DNA of 64,000 nt from Psychrobacter sp. AH5 (lineage in GTDB: Bacteria; Pseudomonadota; Gammaproteobacteria; Pseudomonadales; Moraxellaceae): the NCBI RefSeq assembly GCF_040371085.1, contig NZ_JAMBMT010000001.1:1736001-1800000 (forward strand), written 5' to 3'. Below the pieces are notes generated by a model. That model did no database searches, was not told where the DNA came from, and saw only the letters and a list, made by a program, of their open reading frames with translations. Positions 7,752 to 17,010 of the stretch are shown one piece after another. The stretch's first letter is position 1. Each line of letters opens with the position of its first letter. The position numbers and the translations under genes are program-made.

Positions 7752-9797
7752 ATGACTTGGCACTTATCTCATCGACCTACTCAGCTGTACTACGCAGTAT
7801 CTGCAGCTATGTTATGTGCTATGGGCGCTGTAGTAACACTACCAAGCGCTGCCGCGGCGACGCTTGGTAAAACGACTATTACCTCATCGCAGCATGAGCC
7901 CCTAGTTGCTATTATCAGTGTTTCTGATATTGAGACCGCAGACTTCTCTGCAAGCTTAGCTAGTCCTGTGCTCTATCAGCAATTAGGCTTGTCGCCAACG
8001 GACTCTATGTCAGTGAGTTTTGTGCCTACCTCGGCAACTACCGGTCAAGTGGTAATCAGTACCTCGCAGCCTGTCTCCAAGCCCTTTGCCGATGTAGTGC
8101 TCGCTATCAATGATAAAGGCAAGCGTAATGTCATTCCAAAGACCTTGCTGATGCCGCTTAGTACTAGTGTGCCTATCAAACCACAAAATCGAGTAATAGC
8201 CACTGCCATCAAACCAAACTTACCGGTCATATCGTCTACTAATGCCAAACCTTTAGCGGTTAAACGCGGTACTCCGCCGCCTTTATTTGAACAAAGCTTA
8301 CCGCAAACCGCCTCTTTAGCTAGCAACCGTTTAAAGTCAAACCTTAGTCAAAATCTGCCAACTATGAGCGTAGATAGCGCTCCGAATTTGCCATTTGCAC
8401 AAACGGCTATTACTCAAACCACTACAGCGCCGCGCACTAACCAAAGTAGCAGTAGCATAAGTAATAACCGCTTAGCTACCGGTCATAATGCAGCAGCAGT
8501 CGACACTAGCACTCTGACTACTAGCACTCTAACTATAGCAGCGACTAATCGCGTTACTAGCCGGGCTGATGATGAGCGCTCAAACAACATTAACCAAAGT
8601 GCGCTAGCTACTAACGCCGCGGTTGTGCCGTCCGCGCCAGCTAATACTACTAATAAAGGTTTAGCAGACACTCCAAGTGTTGATATTGCGGCAAGCTCAG
8701 CGGCTGATAGACAACAAAGCCTGCTTAATCAAAATCAGCTGCAAAGTAGCGCCGAAAACCACAAAGCTTTAAATACGCCTCCTGCAAACAAGGACTTTTT
8801 AAATAACGCTAGCACTTTAGATAATGACACTTTAAACATAGAAGTGACTCGGCAAATCACTGTCCACAATAGCCCTATCAATAAAGTCGATAGCACAAAG
8901 AGCCCTACTCTAGCGCTAAAATTTGATGACAGTATTGCTTTATTAAGTGCTGCCAAATTAAGTGCTGCCAACAGCGAGAGAGTAAAGAGCGAAGCGGCAG
9001 CTACTCAAAAAGCTAATAGCCTAGCCAAAGAGTCAACAGCTGATTCACAGCCAGCTTTGACTAGTAGTGCAGCTAATGATGTCAAAACTACTAATCCAGC
9101 AGCTAGTAACATAGAAGCGGATGATAGTTTATTACAAAGTACCCAAGAACAAAGCGTGACTTACACCGTGCAGCGTAATGATAATTTATGGATTATCTCG
9201 CAGCAAATCGCTAAACAAAACAATCTAGATATCTCAGTAGTAATGCGGCAGATAAAGGCTCAAAATCCAGATGCTTTTATTAATCAAGACGCCGGTCAGC
9301 TCAAAGCCAATGCGCAGTTGAGTCTACCAAACTATGAAGTCGTGCCTTCACAAAGTAGTATACAGGCAGCGATAGCAGCGCAGCGTGAGCGCTCTTTACA
9401 ACGCAAAGACGCTATGGCTAAAACTAAACGCCAATCCAAATTAGAGACTTTAGATAAAGCAGAATCAGCCACAGCAAAAGCTACTACCAAACCCTCAAAG
9501 CCGGCTAATAAAGCAACAACCACCCAGACCTTACCGCAAGCGCGGTTTTCAGTTGTAGCGCCGGGTGGTAAGGGCGAAGCGGATGGCACCCAAACGAAGG
9601 CAACCACAGCGACTGGCAGTGGTTTAGATACTAATATCTTAGCATCGCTAAAGTCATCTCGTAAAAGCACTGCCACCCAAGCACAGCGAGTCATATCTAC
9701 CAGCAATACTTTGGGTAGCTATACACAAAAATTACAATTACAAAACCAAAAACTAGCTGAGCTTGAAGAACGTCTAAAAAAATTACGCAATCAATAA
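7752..9797 (+). CDS. FimV/HubP-type polar protein, periplasmic half (LysM)
   Basis: A 681-residue exported protein. A signal peptide covers about residues 1-36, ending in alanines before TLGKTTITSS. Residues ~37-140 form the FimV N-terminal domain. A long low-complexity S/T/N/A-rich region follows. A LysM peptidoglycan-binding domain (TYTVQRNDNLWIISQQI) begins near residue 470, and the last ~30 residues (QKLQLQNQKLAELEERLKKL) form a coiled coil. In FimV/HubP proteins the coiled coil is followed by a membrane helix and an acidic cytoplasmic region in the same chain. Here translation stops and those parts are encoded by the next gene in the same frame. FimV proteins organise the cell pole and type IV pili. 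Confidence 0.85.
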   Translation: MTWHLSHRPTQLYYAVSAAMLCAMGAVVTLPSAAAATLGKTTITSSQHEPLVAIISVSDIETADFSASLASPVLYQQLGLSPTDSMSVSFVPTSATTGQVVISTSQPVSKPFADVVLAINDKGKRNVIPKTLLMPLSTSVPIKPQNRVIATAIKPNLPVISSTNAKPLAVKRGTPPPLFEQSLPQTASLASNRLKSNLSQNLPTMSVDSAPNLPFAQTAITQTTTAPRTNQSSSSISNNRLATGHNAAAVDTSTLTTSTLTIAATNRVTSRADDERSNNINQSALATNAAVVPSAPANTTNKGLADTPSVDIAASSAADRQQSLLNQNQLQSSAENHKALNTPPANKDFLNNASTLDNDTLNIEVTRQITVHNSPINKVDSTKSPTLALKFDDSIALLSAAKLSAANSERVKSEAAATQKANSLAKESTADSQPALTSSAANDVKTTNPAASNIEADDSLLQSTQEQSVTYTVQRNDNLWIISQQIAKQNNLDISVVMRQIKAQNPDAFINQDAGQLKANAQLSLPNYEVVPSQSSIQAAIAAQRERSLQRKDAMAKTKRQSKLETLDKAESATAKATTKPSKPANKATTTQTLPQARFSVVAPGGKGEADGTQTKATTATGSGLDTNILASLKSSRKSTATQAQRVISTSNTLGSYTQKLQLQNQKLAELEERLKKLRNQ

Positions 9798-9804
9798 CCG
9801 CCTA

Positions 9805-9844
9805 GCTGACCGGCCAGACTTGCTATACACTCGCTCCGGTCAGC
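9805..9844 (+). repeat. Perfect 9-bp inverted repeat between the two FimV-type genes
   Basis: GCTGACCGG at 9805-9813 pairs perfectly with CCGGTCAGC at 9836-9844 across a 22-base loop. No T-run follows, so it is not a standard terminator. It may set the ratio of the two proteins or mark an RNA processing site. Confidence 0.7.
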
Positions 9845-9866
9845 ACGAATAGTTGTAGGAATTATT

Positions 9867-11510
9867 ATGGATAATATGCTATATATCGTTGCAGGATTAG
9901 TTATCATTTTACTAATAGCGGTGCTGATACTGCGTAGGCAAAAAGCGCAACCACCAGCTAGAGCTATCGGTGAGACCAGCGAAAAGCGAGTCAAGCATAC
10001 GCCTGCTCCTGAGGATACTGTTAACAGTTCTGCAGCGGCTACTAAATTTGATAGTCTAACCATAGCAGAGCGCTTCTTAGATCAGCAGCGCTATGATAAA
10101 GCTATCGAGGCATTGGAGCGTGGATTGATTAAAAAACCGCATGATGCTAGCTTATCTCTCAAGCTGCTCAATATCTATGCGCTTACTAAGCAATCAGATA
10201 ACTTTTATAGAACTTATGACGCTATTAGCGCTCATAGTGATGCCGCTACTATCGCTCAAGCTAATGAGCTAAAGTCGCTCATAGACCAAGAGCATACTCA
10301 AACTACTCAGATATTGGCCCGTACTGATAAAGAAAAGAGCGCTGATAAGCCTAATGCCAATAAAGAGGGTTATGAAGCTCTAGATTTCGATGTATCAACC
10401 TTGCCAGATGAGGTACATAGCCACCTTCAAAGTAGTGTTCATGACTCTAGTTCACAGCCAGCCATAAGCGCGGATCTTAGCTCAGTAGAGCTCGAACACT
10501 CCTTACAAGCTGACTCTGATGAGCATTCTTTTATTAATGAGTCTCTGAGCGCCGATGCCTCAGCTACGTCTCAGCCAGTAGATAATAGCTTTGATCTCAC
10601 ACTTGATGACTTAGAGAATGAGACAGCACAGAGTGAGGCTGACGATTTTGATATTTTTGCAGCTGATGGTTTTGATGAGACTATTAATCCCGGCCCTATT
10701 GATCATTCCTTAAATGAGTTGAGTCTGGACGATGTTAGCTTTGACAGCGATGACTCTTTGACGGTAAATGATGGCTTAGAAAATCAGCCCTTGGCGCTAG
10801 AGGATACTTCTTTAGCTTTTGAGCCTGATACTAACAGCTTTGTAACTACTGAAAATATTAGTGACGACTTTGCTCTGAGTTTTGATGAGCCAACCACTGC
10901 CAGCTCTCCTGTAGAGTCTAATAAACCAACCTTTGAGCAAAAACACACACCAGCTAAAAGCGCTTTTGAAAAAGACTTCGAAGAAGATTTTGTGCTCGAC
11001 TTTGATGACTTAGCGGCTCAGAGTGGTTTTGATACTCCTACCGATGATAAAGCTTTAGCTAGTGATGAGACAGCTCTGCCGAGCGACTCATCTGACTTTG
11101 ATTTTGAACTAGATTTGGAAGAGGAAGATAGCGAGCCAAGTCCTGATGTAGACCAAATCGCTGATAATGATGTTTTATTGTTCGATGACAATACGCCTAT
11201 CGATGATGACTTTGGTTTGATTGATGACATCAGCTTAGCTGACGATCTTGTAGCAGATAACACAGTGAGCGCTGATGCGCCTGTGACAGCTGACGAACCA
11301 AAGGCTACCACAGATTTTGCCAGCCAGTTTGCCGCTGATTTTGACTTCGTTAACGACTTAGATAATAATCAAGTGACGCTAGACCTAGCCGCTAAGTATT
11401 TAGAATTAGGGGAATACGATAGCGCCAAACGCTTATTGAATGAGGTAGTTCATCAAGGCAACAGTGAGCAACAATCCCAAGCGCAAGCACTGTTACAGCG
11501 TACCGCTTAG
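9867..11510 (+). CDS. FimV/HubP-type protein, membrane helix and acidic cytoplasmic half
   Basis: A 547-residue protein. Residues ~4-23 are one transmembrane helix followed by RRQKAQ, giving an N-out, C-in anchor. Residues ~57-110 look like a TPR unit (RFLDQQRYDKAIEALERG). A long, very acidic region rich in D, E and S follows. The last ~45 residues (LDLAAKYLELGEYDSAKRLL) match the conserved FimV C-terminal domain. ATG 9867 has a TAGGAAT ribosome site upstream. The gene is in the same frame as the preceding LysM gene and 69 bases away, separated by TAA and a second in-frame TGA. The pair together corresponds to one full FimV. The cytoplasmic domain would recruit pole partners. Confidence 0.85.
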   Translation: MDNMLYIVAGLVIILLIAVLILRRQKAQPPARAIGETSEKRVKHTPAPEDTVNSSAAATKFDSLTIAERFLDQQRYDKAIEALERGLIKKPHDASLSLKLLNIYALTKQSDNFYRTYDAISAHSDAATIAQANELKSLIDQEHTQTTQILARTDKEKSADKPNANKEGYEALDFDVSTLPDEVHSHLQSSVHDSSSQPAISADLSSVELEHSLQADSDEHSFINESLSADASATSQPVDNSFDLTLDDLENETAQSEADDFDIFAADGFDETINPGPIDHSLNELSLDDVSFDSDDSLTVNDGLENQPLALEDTSLAFEPDTNSFVTTENISDDFALSFDEPTTASSPVESNKPTFEQKHTPAKSAFEKDFEEDFVLDFDDLAAQSGFDTPTDDKALASDETALPSDSSDFDFELDLEEEDSEPSPDVDQIADNDVLLFDDNTPIDDDFGLIDDISLADDLVADNTVSADAPVTADEPKATTDFASQFAADFDFVNDLDNNQVTLDLAAKYLELGEYDSAKRLLNEVVHQGNSEQQSQAQALLQRTA

Positions 11511-11534
11511 GTATAGTCTAAATTAAGAAATCAC

Positions 11535-11559
11535 CGGTTAATCAGCTATAGATTAACCG
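11535..11559 (+). terminator. Hairpin after the FimV-type genes
   Basis: CGGTTAATC at 11535-11543 pairs perfectly with GATTAACCG at 11551-11559 over a 7-base loop, 24 bases after the stop. No T-run follows, so termination is uncertain. Confidence 0.4.
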
Positions 11560-11681
11560 CCGCTATCTAAAATGATCACGACTTTTATAGTGTCAATACA
11601 TAGTGTTAGTAATAGCTGTCAATACTTTAAGAGTGTTGATAGTTATTATTAATCATAATATCAATACCTTGCGAGCTTAAC

Positions 11682-12788
11682 ATGGCCTCACCTTCCTCTT
11701 TATCAGCCTCACTCTCGCAGCCTATACAGCTGATTTATGCGGGCGGTACTTTTGGTAGCTATGGACGACCCTTAGCGCCTTTAGCGGCTGATGTCTTCTT
11801 ACCTACTTTGCAGCAGCTTCTTACTGGTCATGATGACGCGGCTTTTTTGCCTGCTATTGCTTGGCTGGACAATACGCTGATCAAAGACAGTAGTCAGCTG
11901 ACGCCCAGCGACTTTGTGCACTTTTATACACTGCTGCTGTCTGCCTACGCTTCAGGTAAGCGCCAGTTTGTACTAATTACTGGTACTGATACCTTAAGCT
12001 ATTTGGGTGCGTTTTTGGCAGAAGCTTTTGCCGGCTCCGATATTTGTATTATCGTCACTGGTAGTATGCGCCCCTTACTCGATAGTGAAGATCTGCACTC
12101 TTATAAGGTCGATAGTCATAGCGATGCTTGGGATAATTTGCGCGGATCTTTGCGCTTAGCAGCAGGCGGACAGTCTGGAGTAAAGATATGTTTTGGCGGC
12201 GAGTCATGGCCGGCGCAGACGGTACAAAAAATTCACAGTCATGACTTTATGGCCTTTACTGGGCACTCTCGCGCCGCCTACCCTGATAATAGCTATATAG
12301 ATAAACTGGCAGAGACTCGCCGGCAGCACTGGCTTGATGATCAACAAAGCTTTTTATCAGCGCTGCAAGCTCGCCGTGAGCAAGCTATCGTCCATGCTTT
12401 ATATTGTCTACCTAATGATGCTGACGTGCTCAGCACACAGCTACAAGCGCTACTCTCAAAGCCTCCTTGCGGTATCATATTGTTAGGATTTGGCAGTGGC
12501 AATGTGCCTTATTCGCCACTGCTTGCCGAGACACTACAAGCCGCTTATAAGCAAGGTCATATGGTAGTTTGCGCTAGTCAATGTGCGTTTGGCGGAGTCA
12601 GCGACAGTTATGCCGCTGGTAGTTGGCAATATAATTATCAAGTCATCGCAGGTGGTCGCCTAACTATTGCTGCTATCTATGCGCGTCTTTTATGGCTACT
12701 ATTACGCTATGATACTCCCGCTCGTAGGCGTCAACGCTGGACGTATACCGTCAATCAAGCAAGCACCTCCACTAGTCGTAGCCGTTAG
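11682..12788 (+). CDS. Asparaginase/glutaminase family protein
   Basis: A 368-residue cytoplasmic member of the L-asparaginase family, which hydrolyses asparagine (some also glutamine) to aspartate and ammonia. The first nucleophile motif reads YAGGTFGSYG with Thr23, and the second reads ITGTDTLSY at ~100-108, followed by a VTGSMRPL strand. No signal peptide, so it would be a type I-like cytosolic enzyme. The C-terminal ~20 residues are basic and probably disordered. The ATG at 11682 has no clear ribosome site. It lies upstream of truA with a 74-base gap. The substrate preference cannot be read from sequence, and the divergence around the second motif lowers certainty on activity. Confidence 0.8.
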   Translation: MASPSSLSASLSQPIQLIYAGGTFGSYGRPLAPLAADVFLPTLQQLLTGHDDAAFLPAIAWLDNTLIKDSSQLTPSDFVHFYTLLLSAYASGKRQFVLITGTDTLSYLGAFLAEAFAGSDICIIVTGSMRPLLDSEDLHSYKVDSHSDAWDNLRGSLRLAAGGQSGVKICFGGESWPAQTVQKIHSHDFMAFTGHSRAAYPDNSYIDKLAETRRQHWLDDQQSFLSALQARREQAIVHALYCLPNDADVLSTQLQALLSKPPCGIILLGFGSGNVPYSPLLAETLQAAYKQGHMVVCASQCAFGGVSDSYAAGSWQYNYQVIAGGRLTIAAIYARLLWLLLRYDTPARRRQRWTYTVNQASTSTSRSR

Positions 12789-12862
12789 ATTGATAATGCT
12801 ATATTTAACTAAAAATAAAACTAAAAGCCATAACCTCTCAAAACCTAAGCGCCCTACCCAAT

Positions 12863-13714
12863 ATGACTGATTCTTTATTAGCTGCTAAGCAAAAACAATC
12901 CACCCCTAAGCCAACTTATACTTTAGCCATCGCTATTGAGTTTTTGGGAACTAATTATTACGGTTGGCAACGACAAAAAGAGGTTTTGGGTGTTCAGCAA
13001 GTGCTAGAAGACGCTATCAGCAAAGTGGCAGATGAGACGGTAGAAGTCATCGCTGCAGGGCGTACAGACTCTGGGGTACACGCTAGTAATATGATGGCGC
13101 ATTTTGTTACTCAGGCGTACCGACCGACCCTAAATTGGCTCAGAGGTATTAACAGCTTATTGCCTGATGATATCGCGCTGCGCTGGATACAACCGATGCC
13201 TGATGATTTTCATGCTCGCTTTAAGGCGATTGCTCGGCGCTATCGCTATATCACTCTTAATCAAGCTACGCGTCCGGCTATTCTCAATCATCAAGTGACT
13301 CATATTCGTGAGCCTTTGGATTTGACCGCGATGCAAAAGGCCGCCGCTCATATAGTTGGCACTCATGATTTTACGAGCTTTCGCGCCGCTGCTTGTCAGT
13401 CTAATCAGCCCATACGTAAAGTAAGCCACGCCAAGCTTTTCGCCCATGGTGCTTTTATTGTTTTTGATATCCAAGCCGATGGTTTTTTGCATCATATGGT
13501 GCGTAACTTGATGGGGACGCTATTGGCTATTGGGCGTCATGAGCGACAGCCTGATGACTTTTTGCATATTTTGGCTCAAAAAGATCGAACTATCGCGCCG
13601 CCTACCGCTTCAGGTGACGGGTTATACTTTATTAAGGCTTATTATCCTGAGGTTTACGAGTCGCTACTACCGAAAGAGCCTTTAACCCCGGTTTGGCTCA
13701 ATTTGCCGGATTAG
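12863..13714 (+). CDS. truA: tRNA pseudouridine(38-40) synthase
   Basis: A 283-residue protein that isomerises uridines 38-40 in the anticodon stem-loop of many tRNAs. The catalytic aspartate is in GRTDSGVHA (D69). Other family segments are FLGTNYYGWQRQ, FHARFKAIARRYRY, HDFTSFRAA and FLHHMVRNLMGTL. About 15 residues longer than E. coli TruA at the N-terminus. It is followed by ~160 bases and then infA with its own promoter. Confidence 0.96.
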   Translation: MTDSLLAAKQKQSTPKPTYTLAIAIEFLGTNYYGWQRQKEVLGVQQVLEDAISKVADETVEVIAAGRTDSGVHASNMMAHFVTQAYRPTLNWLRGINSLLPDDIALRWIQPMPDDFHARFKAIARRYRYITLNQATRPAILNHQVTHIREPLDLTAMQKAAAHIVGTHDFTSFRAAACQSNQPIRKVSHAKLFAHGAFIVFDIQADGFLHHMVRNLMGTLLAIGRHERQPDDFLHILAQKDRTIAPPTASGDGLYFIKAYYPEVYESLLPKEPLTPVWLNLPD

Positions 13715-13812
13715 AGATGTATAGCCTAAATTATGCACCGTTTAGTAATTAAGAATCAACGAGCTAGCATACATAACAGCTACAAGCTGTCAAGCAAAAA
13801 CCAGCTTTCATA

Positions 13813-13841
13813 TTGCTTTAATACTTAAACTTACGTATAAT
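13813..13841 (+). promoter_or_regulatory. Sigma-70 type promoter of infA
   Basis: TTGCTT at 13813-13818 and a perfect TATAAT at 13836-13841 with 17-base spacing, 33 bases before the infA start. Confidence 0.75.
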
Positions 13842-13874
13842 ATGTGCTTATTTTTCACTGATTGATATAAAATT

Positions 13875-14099
13875 ATGGCTAAAAAAGACGATATTATTGA
13901 GTTTGAAGGCGAAGTCATCGATACCTTGCCAAATACTCTATTCAAAGTTCGTTTAGAGAACGGACACGAAATCATTGCGCATATCTCAGGTAAAATGCGT
14001 AAGCATTACATTCGTATTTTGACTGGGGATAAAGTCAAGGTCGAGATGACTCCTTATGACTTAACTAAAGGTCGTATCACTTACCGCGGTAAAAACTAA
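13875..14099 (+). CDS. infA: Translation initiation factor IF-1
   Basis: A 74-residue OB-fold protein that binds the ribosomal A site during initiation. Sequence blocks [32 protein letters not shown] and [15 protein letters not shown] are nearly invariant in bacterial IF-1. Two residues longer than the E. coli protein. Transcribed alone from the strong promoter just upstream. Confidence 0.98.
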   Translation: MAKKDDIIEFEGEVIDTLPNTLFKVRLENGHEIIAHISGKMRKHYIRILTGDKVKVEMTPYDLTKGRITYRGKN

Positions 14100-14307
14100 T
14101 CCTTTTTTGTTGAGGTAATAAGTTATTCACCTAGCAAATCATTAAATTGACAAAGTATTAACATGTTTTGGCGAGCCGTTTAGACGATTTATTTAGTGCT
14201 ACTTATCTAAGCGATATTCTAAGTCAACCGTATTGACATTTAATAGACTAAAGCCGCAGTGGTCTAAACTTTAGAATACTAATAATAAAAGCTTAAGCCT
14301 TTAATAC
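14100..14307. other. AT-rich intergenic region after infA
   Basis: No gene or structured RNA recognised. The shared terminator lies only at its far end. Confidence 0.4.
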
Positions 14308-14338
14308 AAAAATACCGCTACTTATTAGCGGTATTTTT
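14308..14338. terminator. Bidirectional terminator between infA and the L,D-transpeptidase gene
   Basis: AATACCGCTA (14311-14320) pairs with TAGCGGTATT (14326-14335) over a 5-base loop, flanked by A-run and T-run, so it can work on both strands. Confidence 0.85.
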
Positions 14339-14378
14339 ATGTCTACTAATCAGCAGTTAGCTTAGTCTCGATGGTTGA

Positions 14379-15470
14379 TTATTTAAATTCTACCGTAGCA
14401 TCATCTTCAATCGCCCCTAATAATGCTAAAGCATCCCAATTGGTTAGGCGTACACAGCCGGCTGAAGCTTGACGGCTAATGCGAGCCGGATCAGGTGAAC
14501 CATGGATACCATATGATGGTTTGGTTAGACCAATCCAAACCACGCCGACCGGATTATTAGGGCCTGGCGGAATAATTAACTTCTCACCATTATCACCGGT
14601 ATAAGTATAATTAGGCTCATTCACTTTTACTTTGACTTTATGAGTGCCGGTTGGCGAAGGCGTAGCAGTACTACCCACCGTAGTAGGATAACTGGCTATT
14701 AGCTTATTTTGATCATCATAAGCATATAAAGTCTCAGTAGCTTTATCAGCGACGACTCGGCTTACAGGCTTAGTATTAGGATTACCAGGATTATAAACGG
14801 TAATAGTCTCGCCAGCACTAAAGCTTGCTTTTGGATTTAGTGATTTTAGGTAGCTCTCACTGATATGGAATTTCTCAGCTAATGCCTCAATGACGCTCTC
14901 ATAATACATCCCTTCAAGCTTAGATTTGGCTTCAGCGCCAGCAGGAATAGTAGTGGTTTTGATATTCACATCATCAGCCGTTAACTTGTAACGAACCAAC
15001 ACCGGTTGGCGCGTTAGTTTTTCGCTTGCGGTCAAGGCATTCCAAGTCTCAGTATTCAAATTATCGGTGACTGTCAGACCTTTAGCTTTTTGAAAAGCTT
15101 GCATGGCTTTACGAGTATTTTTGCCCCAATAGCCGTCTACTGGACCCACACCATTTTGATGCCAGTTTAATAATGCTTGTAGGCGCGTTCCTACTACCCG
15201 ATCTATTTTTTTGCCCTGTTGCCACTCAGCACTATTAATCTGCTCAGCCGATTTATCTAAGCCTTCAGTGTTATATTTAATAGTGGGTAGCAGCTTATTC
15301 AAGGATTTTGCAGTCGCAGTATTATCGGTTTTGGCAGTATTTATTTTTTGACTAACGCCATTAGTTACTGGGCTTATATCATCATTAGCCGCTATAGCTG
15401 GAGTGATAACTAATAAACTACACAGCCCAGTTGCCATAATAGCACTGGATATTTTAGTTAAGGTATACAT
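14379..15470 (-). CDS. L,D-transpeptidase with peptidoglycan-binding domain
   Basis: A 363-residue exported protein. A signal peptide covers ~1-27 (cut after PAIA). A peptidoglycan-binding (PGBD) domain lies at ~90-150 with GPVDGYWGKNTRKAMQAFQ. A middle region has a LysM-like segment (EKFHISESYLKSLNP). The YkuD catalytic domain is C-terminal, with HGSPDP (H323) and SAGCVR (C339), the family's catalytic histidine and cysteine. Such enzymes make 3-3 crosslinks in peptidoglycan or attach proteins to it, in the periplasm. It is a single gene with its own terminator; the start ATG at 15468-15470 follows a GGAAAAG on the coding strand. Which of the two reactions it performs is not known. Confidence 0.92.
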   Translation of the reverse strand: MYTLTKISSAIMATGLCSLLVITPAIAANDDISPVTNGVSQKINTAKTDNTATAKSLNKLLPTIKYNTEGLDKSAEQINSAEWQQGKKIDRVVGTRLQALLNWHQNGVGPVDGYWGKNTRKAMQAFQKAKGLTVTDNLNTETWNALTASEKLTRQPVLVRYKLTADDVNIKTTTIPAGAEAKSKLEGMYYESVIEALAEKFHISESYLKSLNPKASFSAGETITVYNPGNPNTKPVSRVVADKATETLYAYDDQNKLIASYPTTVGSTATPSPTGTHKVKVKVNEPNYTYTGDNGEKLIIPPGPNNPVGVVWIGLTKPSYGIHGSPDPARISRQASAGCVRLTNWDALALLGAIEDDATVEFK

Positions 15471-15657
15471 ATCTTTTCCTCAAAGGTCATAAAGTTCTTT
15501 TTATTTATGCAATCAAACACCTTAATAATAATGCCATAGCCCCCGGTCAACATATAAGGCCATTATGTTAATAACCCGCTACTCCTGCGGTATCTATGTA
15601 AAATCCCTGTAACTATGCTATAAATTTTGCCAAACAGCGCGGACAAATATTAACCAT

Positions 15658-15693
15658 AAAAAATCCCATAAATCGTTAAACGACTTATGGGAT
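15658..15693 (-). terminator. Terminator of leuB
   Basis: A near-perfect 13-bp stem (15663-15675 with 15681-15693, one mismatch) followed on the minus strand by a run of T. Confidence 0.85.
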
Positions 15694-15716
15694 GGGTATT
15701 TATTATTAAAACCTTA

Positions 15717-16820
15717 TTACATTAGTTTGGCTAATACCGCCTCGCCCATCTGACGACAGCCCACTTGTATCAGACCAGTTTCGTTTTTATCTAAGATATC
15801 AAGGGTGCGTAGACCATCATCGAGCACTTCGCTAACCGCTTGCTCTATAGCCTGCGCGGCGGCTTCTTGTTTGAAGGTATAACGCAGCATCATAGCTACA
15901 GATAAAATGGTCGCCAGTGGATTGGCTTTATCTTGACCGGCGATATCAGGAGCAGAGCCGTGACAAGGTTCGTACATACCTTTGCCATTGGCATCTAAGC
16001 TGGCCGATGGCAACATACCGATAGAGCCTGTAAGCATAGCCGCCTCATCCGATAAAATATCACCGAACATATTGCCCGTAACCATCACATCAAACTGCTT
16101 CGGATCACGAATGAGCTGCATGCAAGCGTTATCGGCGTACATATGCGATAAATTGACATCGCTATACTCCGCCTCTTGCATTTTGATCATTGTCTGCTTC
16201 CAAAGCTCAGTGACTTCTAGCACATTAGCCTTATCTACCGAACAAACCTTGGCAGGCTGACCGGTGCTTTGCGCGCGGGTCTGTGCCATCTCAAAGGCTA
16301 CTTTGCCGATACGCTCAATCTCGCTGGTGCTATAAACCATAGTGTTATAGCCTTGCTGCTCGCCATTATCCAAAGTACGAATGCCGCGTGGCTCGCCAAA
16401 ATAGATACCGCCTGTCAGCTCACGAACGATAAGCAAATCTAGACCTGTAATGATCTCAGCTTTGATACTAGAGGCGTTTGCCAGCTGCGGATAAAGCTTT
16501 GCCACCCGCAAGTTTGCAAACAGTCCCAGCTCACTACGGATCTTTAATAGACCACGCTCAGGGCGTTTACTACGCTCAATAGCGTCCCATTTAGGGCCAC
16601 CGACTGCGCCTAGCAATACCGCATCAGCGGCGCGCGCACGACTCAAAGTCTCCTCGGGTAGAGGCTCACCAGTAGCATCGATAGCTACGCCGCCAATAAG
16701 CCCTGACTCAAGTGTCAAACCTAAGTCAAACTTATCATTAGTGGCTTTAAGTACGGCAATGGCTTGCTCCATAATCTCAGGGCCAATGCCGTCGCCTGCT
16801 AATGTCAATATAGTGGCCAT
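15717..16820 (-). CDS. leuB: 3-isopropylmalate dehydrogenase
   Basis: A 367-residue NAD-dependent enzyme that oxidises 3-isopropylmalate, after which the product decarboxylates to 2-oxoisocaproate (leucine synthesis). Markers are the N-terminal [25 protein letters not shown], the DNACMQL segment, [18 protein letters not shown], and [13 protein letters not shown]. Coding strand has AAGGAAC before the ATG. It is separated from leuD by a lipoprotein gene and ~190 bases, so it may have its own promoter as well as read-through from leuCD. Confidence 0.97.
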   Translation of the reverse strand: MATILTLAGDGIGPEIMEQAIAVLKATNDKFDLGLTLESGLIGGVAIDATGEPLPEETLSRARAADAVLLGAVGGPKWDAIERSKRPERGLLKIRSELGLFANLRVAKLYPQLANASSIKAEIITGLDLLIVRELTGGIYFGEPRGIRTLDNGEQQGYNTMVYSTSEIERIGKVAFEMAQTRAQSTGQPAKVCSVDKANVLEVTELWKQTMIKMQEAEYSDVNLSHMYADNACMQLIRDPKQFDVMVTGNMFGDILSDEAAMLTGSIGMLPSASLDANGKGMYEPCHGSAPDIAGQDKANPLATILSVAMMLRYTFKQEAAAQAIEQAVSEVLDDGLRTLDILDKNETGLIQVGCRQMGEAVLAKLM

Positions 16821-17010
16821 ACTGTTCCTTGTCTGTGAATAGTTTTTATAAATAAGCGCTAGTTAAAAGCTATGACTAGCTGATCGTTAATGCTAAATGC
16901 TAAAAAGAATAAATATATCAGCTCTCAGCGCAAAACTAACATAAGCTTTGCGCTTCATCATTGTCAGATTGTATTAAGGCGTGCTAGATGCGTTACGCAA
17001 TGAGCTCTAG

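Noticed and set aside
9332..9706. 124-codon open frame opposite the FimV LysM gene
   Set aside because: Shadow of a low-complexity coding region.
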